Below are positions 1-7,071 of a DNA stretch of 64,000 bases, in pieces. A program made the translations under genes and the position numbers. The notes under the pieces are model-generated. The model ran no database searches. It was not told the DNA's origin and saw only the letters and a program-made list of their open reading frames with translations. The DNA comes from UBA11872 sp965198285 (GTDB lineage: Bacteria > Chloroflexota > UBA11872). Every line of letters begins with the position of its first letter. Positions within the stretch are counted from its first letter, which is position 1. The DNA is taken from assembly GCA_965198285.1 (NCBI GenBank), contig OZ240251.1, positions 1,364,001 to 1,428,000 on the forward strand, in the 5' to 3' direction.

Positions 1-4
1 CCGG

Positions 5-77
5 TGGGCCCACCTGGATTCGAACCAGGGACCTACCGGTTATGAGCCGGCTGCTCTGACCGCTGAGCTATGGGCCC
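5..77 (-). tRNA. tRNA-Met (anticodon CAT)
   Basis: Read on the minus strand this folds as a standard cloverleaf of 73 nt. The acceptor arms GGGCCCA and TGGGCCC pair perfectly, the discriminator is A, and the T arm contains GGTTCGAATCC. The anticodon loop CTCATAA gives CAT. The acceptor stem is not the initiator type, so it is an elongator tRNA-Met. A lysidine-modified tRNA-Ile2 with the same CAT anticodon cannot be excluded. The CCA end is not fully encoded. It is the last gene of a three-tRNA cluster. Confidence 0.93.
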
Positions 78-104
78 ACGGCGCCGCGCGGCGGTCGCGC
101 CGGG

Positions 105-178
105 CGGTCCCGACCGGATTCGAACCGGCGATCTCTTCCTTGACAGGGAAGTATGCTAGGCCGCTGCACCACGGGACC
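105..178 (-). tRNA. tRNA-Asp (anticodon GTC)
   Basis: A minus-strand cloverleaf of 74 nt. The acceptor arms GGTCCCG and CGGGACC pair perfectly and the discriminator is G, as expected for tRNA-Asp. The anticodon loop CTGTCAA gives GTC, and the T loop is GGTTCGAATCC. It lies 27 nt upstream of tRNA-Met in the same direction. Confidence 0.94.
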
Positions 179-239
179 GCGTTGAGCCGGGCGCGCCGGA
201 CGCCTGATGGTAGCGTACGCTCCTTCGCGCGGCGTCCGG

Positions 240-323
240 TGGGCCGGGTAGGATTCGAACCTACGTAGCCTTGAAGGCGCCAGATTTACAGTCTGGTGGT
301 ATTAGCCGCTCACCCACCGACCC
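240..323 (-). tRNA. tRNA-Tyr (anticodon GTA)
   Basis: A class II tRNA of 84 nt with a long variable arm. The acceptor arms GGGTCGG and CCGGCCC pair with one T-G wobble, and the discriminator is A. The anticodon loop CTGTAAA gives GTA. It is the first gene of the Tyr-Asp-Met cluster, so the cluster promoter should lie in 324-420. Confidence 0.94.
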
Positions 324-419
324 GCATGACGGCGCGCCCCGACTCTGTACTTGTAAACGATCAGGCGGACTCAGGGCGCGATTGCCCGGAGCCCGCAGGC
401 TGCGGTAATCGTACCAGCC

Positions 420-1247
420 GTGCGTTACGCCACAGCGCCGCCGCCCTTCAGACGCTCGCGCTACCGCGCGCAGGGATCCGCCGCCGGCCGGCGGCGGTCC
501 GGTCCCATTGACCTGCTAGCCGCGCCGCCGGACCTGCTGCGCCAATTCCTTGTCGCGCCCCACCCCATTGCGGTGGCGGCGGCCCTGGCGTTTGGCCTCT
601 TCTGGGGCCGTGCGGGCGCGCCCTTGCTGCTCGGGCGGCCCGGGGTGTGGTTCGGGCTGCTGCTGGGCGTGGTGGCCTACCCGTTCACCCAAATCTGGCT
701 GCGCGATGAACTCACCCGCGCCGTGCTGGACATCGTGGCCGAGAACGTTGGCGCGGCCGCCATGCATGAAGCCGTGGCGTTGGTTGGGCTTATCTCGGCC
801 ATCGTCGCCGCCTACGGCGACGAATTCGCCAAGCTGATCATGCTGCTGGTCGTGGCCTTTGTGATGGCCCGGCCCTCCAATCCGCGCGCAGTCACCGCCG
901 CCGCGATTGCGCCGACGGCCGGCTACGCCCTATTTGCCGCCCAGCTGACCCTTACCCAAACACTCAACTCCGGCGCACCGGCGGCTGACCTGGCCTTTGC
1001 ATTCATCCGGGAGTGGGCGTGGGTCGCTTTGCAGTTCGGCACCGCCTACCTGTTGGCGCGCGGCTGGTTGGCTGGCCGACTGGCTGCATACGTGCTGTTG
1101 GCTGGCGTCCTGCACACCGCCGCCGCGTATACCGCCACGTTGGACGATCTGGGATGGCATCCGGCTGTCGTCACCCTGATCCTGGCAATCGTCGGATTGC
1201 TGGCGTTTAGCTGGGGCGCGTCCGTCATTCCTGCCGGTCGCCGCTGA
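420..1247 (+). CDS. Multi-pass membrane protein, possibly PrsW-like
   Basis: About 275 residues with roughly seven hydrophobic segments after an Arg-rich, poorly hydrophobic N-terminus. The first 30 or so residues may not be translated, because the GTG at 420 has no clear ribosome binding site and later starts are possible. A buried acidic motif DEFAK in one helix and LHTAAAY near the end loosely recall the PrsW membrane metalloprotease family, whose active site uses an E-E-x-x-K helix and histidines. The match is weak and the function is best left open. The 3' end overlaps the convergent gene at 1225 by 23 nt. Confidence 0.6.
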   Translation: MRYATAPPPFRRSRYRAQGSAAGRRRSGPIDLLAAPPDLLRQFLVAPHPIAVAAALAFGLFWGRAGAPLLLGRPGVWFGLLLGVVAYPFTQIWLRDELTRAVLDIVAENVGAAAMHEAVALVGLISAIVAAYGDEFAKLIMLLVVAFVMARPSNPRAVTAAAIAPTAGYALFAAQLTLTQTLNSGAPAADLAFAFIREWAWVALQFGTAYLLARGWLAGRLAAYVLLAGVLHTAAAYTATLDDLGWHPAVVTLILAIVGLLAFSWGASVIPAGRR

Positions 1248-2883
1248 CACCACGTCCGCGCACGGCCAGAACAGCGGCTCCTGCCAGCATGGCCGCGAGT
1301 GCCCCCAGCGACGCCACGCCTAGCCAGTCGCCCGTCGCCGTGTAGAGCGTTCCAGGTCGAGCCAGGCGCACGTCAGCCACCAGCAGCTCCTCCCGAGCCT
1401 GGTCGAGCGACGTGCCCGCCACAACCTGACCGTCTGGACCAATCACAACCGAACCGTAGCGCCAGTCGGCCTTGGCCACCGCCAGGCGGTGTTCGGCGGC
1501 CCGCAGGCGCAGATGCCGAATGTGCGGCGCGGTGTAGGCGGCCCAATCATGGGTCGGAATGGTGACTAGAGCGGTCCCCCTCCGCGCCAGGCGTATCAGC
1601 GTGTCCGTGTAGGTGCCGTCAGGTCCCGCCGCCAGCCCCAGCCGAGCCTCAGCCACCTCATACGTTTCGTACAGGCCGCTGGTCACGCTGCGCTCTCCGA
1701 TTGCGTAGACCGGATGGTCCTTCGTGGTCGGTCTGGACATCCGGCCGTCGGGAGTGACAACCACCAGCTCGTTACGAGTGTGGTCCGGGTCGATGCGAAT
1801 GAAGTACGACCAGACGATCGGAAGACCCGCTCGCCGGGCCACGTCGCGCACCCCGTCCAGCTGTGCCGTGGCGTCAGGATCGTCCGGCGCAACCCAACCC
1901 GAGGCCTCCGGCCAGACGACCAGGTCGGCGCCGTGCTGTGCGGCTTCCAGCGTGGCGGGCATGTGCATCTCAGTAATCGTGTCCGTCAGTTCCCGATAGC
2001 CAGCGGTCGTAATCAGGGGTCGGGTCTTCGGATGCGACGGCACGTGGTCCCCGGTCTGAACCGCGGCCACGCGCAGCGTCGGGCCTTCGGGCGCGCTCTC
2101 CGCGGCGGCCAGGCCCAGCCCCACCAGCCATCCCAACCCCGCAACCCCGATGCCAACAGCCAGGCTCCGCGTCAGGGAGACCTTTGCACAGTGCCCGGAG
2201 TCCTCGAAGTTGCGGCGGCTCTTGCCCCCTCTCCCTGTGAGAGAGGGTTGGGGTGAGGGTCTTCCGGGCAACCATCCCTGGGTTCCGCAAAGGTCTCTCA
2301 GAGGCAGCCGGCCAACGGCCACGAGTGCCATCGCCCCGAAGGCCTGACCCGTCGCCACCGTCAGCAGCGCCACCGGCCACATCCCCGCCACCGGCAACCA
2401 GGCGCGCAGCGGCGCCACGTCCACCTGCGTTGTCGCCAGCATTCCCCATTGGTGCCCCGCCGTCGTGACCAACCGTAGGTACTCGATACCGGTCCAAGCC
2501 ACTGCCGGAACCCAGACGCGTGACCACGGTCCCAGAGCCTTGATCACCCGCTCCGGACCGACCGGCACGTCCAGCAACGTCGCCGTCAGACCTGCCAGGA
2601 CGCCAATGCCGATCGTAATCCCAAGCCACGCCACACCGGTCGCCACTTCGGGCGGATTGATCGTGGTGGCAATCAACCCAAAAAACATCCCCAGCATCAG
2701 CCCGCCCAGGCCTCGACGAACCCTTGCCGTTGCCCCGGACTGCGCAAGCACCAGCGGAACCCACGCAAAAAAGGCCAGCGCCGTCCACTCCAGCGGCGGA
2801 AACGCCGCAAACAACATCACGGCAGTCGCCAGCGCCGCCAGCGACCGGGCGCCCAGGCTCCCCCAGCCGGCACTGGCTACCAT
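1225..2883 (-). CDS. Apolipoprotein N-acyltransferase homologue lacking the catalytic cysteine
   Basis: An N-terminal block of transmembrane helices is followed by a CN-hydrolase domain, the architecture of Lnt, which N-acylates lipoproteins in the inner membrane. The nitrilase-fold Glu (VVWPEASG) and a Lys (TTKDHP) are present. The segment where Lnt has its nucleophile (ICYE) reads LGLAAGPDGTY, with no cysteine. Either the enzyme is inactive or the family has diverged. Between the membrane and hydrolase parts sits a stretch of about 40 residues encoded by an inserted repeat (2177-2297). I chose the ATG at 2883 because it is preceded by AGGA and followed by hydrophobic sequence; an in-frame start at 3009 would add 42 unlikely residues. 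Confidence 0.75.
   Translation of the reverse strand: MVASAGWGSLGARSLAALATAVMLFAAFPPLEWTALAFFAWVPLVLAQSGATARVRRGLGGLMLGMFFGLIATTINPPEVATGVAWLGITIGIGVLAGLTATLLDVPVGPERVIKALGPWSRVWVPAVAWTGIEYLRLVTTAGHQWGMLATTQVDVAPLRAWLPVAGMWPVALLTVATGQAFGAMALVAVGRLPLRDLCGTQGWLPGRPSPQPSLTGRGGKSRRNFEDSGHCAKVSLTRSLAVGIGVAGLGWLVGLGLAAAESAPEGPTLRVAAVQTGDHVPSHPKTRPLITTAGYRELTDTITEMHMPATLEAAQHGADLVVWPEASGWVAPDDPDATAQLDGVRDVARRAGLPIVWSYFIRIDPDHTRNELVVVTPDGRMSRPTTKDHPVYAIGERSVTSGLYETYEVAEARLGLAAGPDGTYTDTLIRLARRGTALVTIPTHDWAAYTAPHIRHLRLRAAEHRLAVAKADWRYGSVVIGPDGQVVAGTSLDQAREELLVADVRLARPGTLYTATGDWLGVASLGALAAMLAGAAVLAVRGRGVSGDRQE
2177..2297. repeat. Palindromic interspersed element inserted in frame in the Lnt-like gene
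   Basis: Terminal inverted repeats GAGACCTTTGC (2177-2187) and GCAAAGGTCTC (2287-2297) bound a 121-bp segment. Inside is a second inverted pair, TGCCCGGA (2192-2199) and TCCGGGCA (2263-2270), and a central CTCTCCC...GAGAGGG hairpin. The central CCCTCTCCC-type sequence resembles a family of short palindromic repeats scattered in many bacterial genomes. It keeps the host frame open and adds about 40 residues to the protein at a point between domains. Confidence 0.75.
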
Positions 2884-3065
2884 GCGTCCTGGAGTTTCTC
2901 GAGATCCCCAACCTGATACGTCATGACGAGAGTTTGGCAACACGCGGGCGGCGCGCTCAATGGCCGGTCTGCTGGTGCGCTGCGTTGCGGACCCCATGAT
3001 GGCCTGCAATTCGAGCTGTGTTCCGCTGAAGACCTCGGGCCGGTTGCTTAAATGGACGCCTCGGG

Positions 3066-3485
3066 GTGACTGATCGTGGCGAGCGCCGTTCCCACCAACT
3101 CGTTATCGCCGGCGGCTTTTGCCTCGCGCTCATGATCGCGTGGACCCTGGCCGCTCCCTGGCTGGTAACGCTCATCGTGCTGGTGCTTGCCGCCGGTTCG
3201 ATCACCCCCGGCTGGAGCCTCACCCGCCGCTTCCATCGCTACTTCGTCGCGCCCCTACATCCCGACGGACCGGCCGAAGACCCAACCTCGTTCCTGCGTG
3301 CCGACGGCCTCCACAGCGTCATCGCCTTCGCCGGCGCCGTCTTCGTCATCGCCGGTGTCCCGCCCCTCGGCTGGGCTCTCGTCGGCCTAACCACCCTCAA
3401 CCTCCTCATGGACGCCCTCGCCGACGCCGCCCCCCTCCGCCGTCTCCTGGATCGCGCCTTCCAGCGTTCCGGGACCGGCCAGTGA
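3066..3485 (+). CDS. Small membrane protein, DUF4395-like
   Basis: 139 residues with four hydrophobic segments: residues about 13-31, 32-46, 84-97 and 98-115. Between them is a loop containing HPDGPAEDP, which resembles the region preceding the second helix pair in DUF4395 proteins. Translation starts at a GTG. It is divergent from the Lnt-like gene and upstream of a very large membrane protein gene. No enzymatic residues are recognisable. The family assignment is by eye only. Confidence 0.6.
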   Translation: MTDRGERRSHQLVIAGGFCLALMIAWTLAAPWLVTLIVLVLAAGSITPGWSLTRRFHRYFVAPLHPDGPAEDPTSFLRADGLHSVIAFAGAVFVIAGVPPLGWALVGLTTLNLLMDALADAAPLRRLLDRAFQRSGTGQ

Positions 3486-3631
3486 CCCATCGAGATCGTG
3501 GCACGCTGGCTCGTCCCTGATCTGGTGAGCCAGGAACCGCTGGCCGCTTACCCGCCCACAGTGTTCTCACGTTGATGAGGCGTGATTCGCCGGGCAATGT
3601 CGACGTTCGCGTCTAGGCCCGAGCCGCTGGC

Positions 3632-6600
3632 ATGAATCTTGACCCAACGGTTTCGCCCTGGATCGGAATCTTCGCCTCCACCGGTGTCTGCCTCTGGATG
3701 GCCGCCGTTGGCGCGCCGCTGGCGCGGGCCGTGTTCGGGGATCGCCCCCGCCCGGTCTGGCCCTTCTACGCGCCCGCCCTCGGCATCGTCGCGGTGCTGT
3801 TAACGACCAACTTGTCGGCCTACGTCATACCCGGTGCCCCCAGCGCCTGGTTCGGTCTCCTGGCGCCGACGTCACTCGCAGCGGTGTTCGCCTGGCGCGG
3901 CCGCCAGCCCAGTCTGCTCTCCCGTCGCACGGCACTGGCATCTCTGGCACTCCTGTTGGCATCCACAAGCATCTACGTACTGGCCCTAGCCAGTCGAACC
4001 CAGGAGCGTGCCGGCGAGGAGTCCTGGCACTTCGCGCTAGCGCTGCGCATGGCTCGGGGCGTTTTTCCGCCCGTCACGCCCTATGGCCAGGATGCCGGCA
4101 TTGGCTACCACTACGGCCCGGATCTGCTGGCCGCAAGCCTGGTCAACACGGCCGGCGTTCCCCCATGGACGGCAGTCGCGGTCCTCACCGCGCTCCTCGT
4201 CGCGGCGTTAGTTCTGGCAGCTGTCGGCTTCGCTCGGGATGTCGGCGCGCCACTGCCCCTGGCCGTTGGGGCTGGTGCGGTGCTGGGTCTGATCGTCCAC
4301 CCTGTCCATGTGGGGCTAGCCCCCTACGTCGCGACATCCGGAGATGCCGGTGGACTTCTCGGGTTAGTCGCCGGGTTGGCGCCCGATCGAGGGGGAGTAC
4401 CGTTCGAGTGGGTGCACAAGCCCCATTGGGCACTCGCTCTGTGCATCGTGCTTCTAGTGGCCGCGGCCCTCGAAGCCGGCATCGGCCGCCGGCCGGCGGC
4501 CCTGATCGCTGCCGCTGCGGGTGTCATGGCCCTCGCCGAGGCAGCGGTGCTCGTGTTCGCAAGCATCGCGCTTGCCGCGGTGGGCGTCAGTCGTCTCTTC
4601 CGGCTCGACGGTCGCCAGCGGCTAATTCTGGCAAGCGCGCTCGCCATTGCCGCCCTGCTGGCCGCGCTAGGCGGAGGGCCCGTGTCCGATGCGCTCTTTC
4701 AGCGCGGTGGCACGACGGGCATGGTCCGGATCGCATTTGAGCCGGACTGGCAGCGGCTGGCGCCATTTGACCTAACCGGCCCTGCCTTGATGCGCGTTGG
4801 AATCGTGCCACTCATAACCGTTAGCGCGATTACCGCTTACTTACAACGAAGTTGGGGGATCGCCTACCTGACGGCGGCAAGTGGCTTCGGTTTGGTTGCG
4901 TTCGTATTTCTTCAGTCGGCACTCCCCTTTAATGACGCGAGAATCCTGTTCCTCGCTTCGGCCACTGCAGCTTTCGCCGCGGTCGCAGGGACAAGCAGCC
5001 TGATGGACAGGCTGGAGGGATGGCAACGAAACTTTGCGATCGCCGCACTGTTTCTACTTGGAATCTTGCCGACGGCTCTACCCCGCGCGACGGCCGGGAT
5101 GAGACTGGCAGTCGAAGAGGGGTTTGCAGTCGGTCAGCCGGTCGTGCAGGGCCCGGGCCATCCGTACGTAGGGCAAACGCGGTTGCGTAAAGAGATTGAT
5201 AAGAACTGGGACTTTTACGCTTTGATCGCGCGGGCGCTTCCAAACGACACCCGTCTTCTAACACCCTATCCCGTCGTAGCCGCGGGAGTCGCAGGTGTGG
5301 CATCTCCGACTTCGGGCCGCAGCCTGCAAATCTTGGCCGCACGAAACACACCCGTGTATCAGGACGCACTTCGTTATTTGCACCGCGATGACTTGTCAGA
5401 GATGGGGATCACCCATCTGCACATCACTGATCGTCTGGAAGAGGCACTTACGTCGCAAGCGCGAGACCTACTGAGCGATCCCGCGCATTTCAAGCTGATG
5501 GCCGACATCAGCTCGATCTCCGGCGAACGCCATCGCGTGTTTGAGGTAATGCCGGGCGCTGGAACGCCAAGAGCCGCGAGATCAAGCTATCGCCGCATGC
5601 TTGAGGTTACGCGACCCAACTCTGTGATTCACATCATGGGCGGACTAGCCGGACACCAGCGCTCAATGCTTCTTCTTGCCTTTATCGATCACGTGGACCT
5701 GAGGGCTCCGGGATCGTTCTTGGACCGAGCGACTCGAATACCGCGCTATAGGCCTGTCGCTGGCACGCCAGACGAGGGCGTCGTAGCCCTACTCGACCAC
5801 GTCGAACCCACCGTCCTCGCACTGACACGCGACGACGCCATCTGGGCCGGCTACGGCATGCGGGTCTATGACTTATCGGCCGCTTGGTCGCCGGTTTGGC
5901 GGATCGGACCGGACTTCGCCGAGCTTCCCGCGTCACTCCTTCAGACCTGTGAATCGTCAGTCGACGGACAGTTGGACCTTCGGTTGTTGGGCGAACCCGG
6001 CGACGCCATAACGGTCGGACCGGGTGATGCCGAGTTGAGCGGGGCCCCGCAGATCGCCAACCTGGCCGTTCGCGACTGCCAGAAACTCGCCTTCGCCGCC
6101 CACGCCTCCCTGTCGCCGTTTGCTCAGCTGCGGCCTGAATCCCCCGCTCACGCTGCCGACTCTCGGACACAAGTCGCCGGCCTGGGATTTGACGGCGGCA
6201 CTGACGACGAACTCGCCATCGTCAATCTCTGGTACCGAAACCCCCACCGCCTGCCGTTCACCTCAGGTACGGAATTCCGCCTCTACGAGGCTGGACCTTC
6301 CGGCGTTGTTCCGAGCGAAACCGACCCGCGCGATTCCATCTGGTGGTGGTCCGCTCCCCTTACCCTGGCACTCGACACACAAATGGCACGCGTCGAATTC
6401 GACCCTCAGCGCCTCACCATCAACGGGGACGCAGGGATCCGGGCGTCCGACATAGTTCCCGGCCGCTCCTATCTCCTGGCGCTTAACGTTTCGCGATTCA
6501 ATCCGGAATCCGCAAGCCTCTGGATCCAGCAGGTCATCCCCCTGGTGCGGATCAAGATGCATGATGCGGGCACTTCATCCGAGGTGCTGTCAGGAATCGT

Positions 6601-6715
6601 GAGCATCGAACACCGCGAAGTCGGTGCCCAGAGCCGCTGGCTCGACTACAGCGGTGTCATCGGATGGGAAATCGACCTCACCCCCTGGCCCGAAGCACCG
6701 AAGACCTCACCCTGA
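3632..6715 (+). CDS. Very large membrane protein with C-terminal exported domain, possible GT-C type
   Basis: 1027 residues. The first half carries about a dozen hydrophobic helices, beginning WIGIFASTGVCLWMAAVG. A conserved-looking loop includes ALRMARGVFPPVTPYG and GIGYHYGPDL, of the kind seen between helices of polyprenyl-dependent (GT-C) sugar transferases and related uncharacterised proteins. The second half, from about residue 520, is soluble and Ser/Asp/Pro-rich with predicted beta character, presumably on the outer face of the membrane. No catalytic motif can be assigned. A second protein of the same plan is encoded at 48965-51517 on the other strand. The stop is followed after one base by the start of the next gene. 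Confidence 0.8.
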   Translation: MNLDPTVSPWIGIFASTGVCLWMAAVGAPLARAVFGDRPRPVWPFYAPALGIVAVLLTTNLSAYVIPGAPSAWFGLLAPTSLAAVFAWRGRQPSLLSRRTALASLALLLASTSIYVLALASRTQERAGEESWHFALALRMARGVFPPVTPYGQDAGIGYHYGPDLLAASLVNTAGVPPWTAVAVLTALLVAALVLAAVGFARDVGAPLPLAVGAGAVLGLIVHPVHVGLAPYVATSGDAGGLLGLVAGLAPDRGGVPFEWVHKPHWALALCIVLLVAAALEAGIGRRPAALIAAAAGVMALAEAAVLVFASIALAAVGVSRLFRLDGRQRLILASALAIAALLAALGGGPVSDALFQRGGTTGMVRIAFEPDWQRLAPFDLTGPALMRVGIVPLITVSAITAYLQRSWGIAYLTAASGFGLVAFVFLQSALPFNDARILFLASATAAFAAVAGTSSLMDRLEGWQRNFAIAALFLLGILPTALPRATAGMRLAVEEGFAVGQPVVQGPGHPYVGQTRLRKEIDKNWDFYALIARALPNDTRLLTPYPVVAAGVAGVASPTSGRSLQILAARNTPVYQDALRYLHRDDLSEMGITHLHITDRLEEALTSQARDLLSDPAHFKLMADISSISGERHRVFEVMPGAGTPRAARSSYRRMLEVTRPNSVIHIMGGLAGHQRSMLLLAFIDHVDLRAPGSFLDRATRIPRYRPVAGTPDEGVVALLDHVEPTVLALTRDDAIWAGYGMRVYDLSAAWSPVWRIGPDFAELPASLLQTCESSVDGQLDLRLLGEPGDAITVGPGDAELSGAPQIANLAVRDCQKLAFAAHASLSPFAQLRPESPAHAADSRTQVAGLGFDGGTDDELAIVNLWYRNPHRLPFTSGTEFRLYEAGPSGVVPSETDPRDSIWWWSAPLTLALDTQMARVEFDPQRLTINGDAGIRASDIVPGRSYLLALNVSRFNPESASLWIQQVIPLVRIKMHDAGTSSEVLSGIVSIEHREVGAQSRWLDYSGVIGWEIDLTPWPEAPKTSP

Positions 6716-6716
6716 A

Positions 6717-7040
6717 ATGCCGCGACGGAATCTCGTCCTCCTGATCGCCGGGGTGTTCCACTCAATCGCAGCGCCCTCCGCCCTCGCCCTCAGCCCCTCC
6801 ACCAGTCCCACCGCCACCCCGGCTGCCGATCTCTCGGTTACCGATCCCGGCCTCATCCTCGTCGTCGTCGTCATCCCCGTCGTCGTTATCGCCCTCATCT
6901 GGCTCGGCTACATCTTCTGGCTCATCTTCCACGAGGGCGAGAACGTCGGCTCAGGCTCTCCGGTGCCTCGCGACAGACGCACCCAGCGACCGCCTCACCG
7001 AAGGGGCGAGCCGCCGGACGAGCCCGGTAGCGTAGGCTAG
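6717..7040 (+). CDS. Small exported single-span membrane protein
   Basis: 107 residues. An N-terminal hydrophobic segment (LVLLIAGVFHSIAAPSALA) looks like a cleavable signal peptide. It is followed by a Ser/Thr/Pro-rich stretch, one strong transmembrane helix (ILVVVVIPVVVIALIWLGY) and a basic, Pro-rich tail. The ATG at 6717 lies directly behind the stop of the large membrane protein gene, so the two are probably co-translated. No family recognised. Confidence 0.65.
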   Translation: MPRRNLVLLIAGVFHSIAAPSALALSPSTSPTATPAADLSVTDPGLILVVVVIPVVVIALIWLGYIFWLIFHEGENVGSGSPVPRDRRTQRPPHRRGEPPDEPGSVG

Positions 7041-7071
7041 TTGGCTCACTCGAAGCGCCGGGCGGTTACCT

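Noticed and set aside
2883..3009. Upstream start of the Lnt-like gene at 3009
   Set aside because: It would add 42 polar residues before the first membrane helix, with no ribosome binding site; the ATG at 2883 has one.
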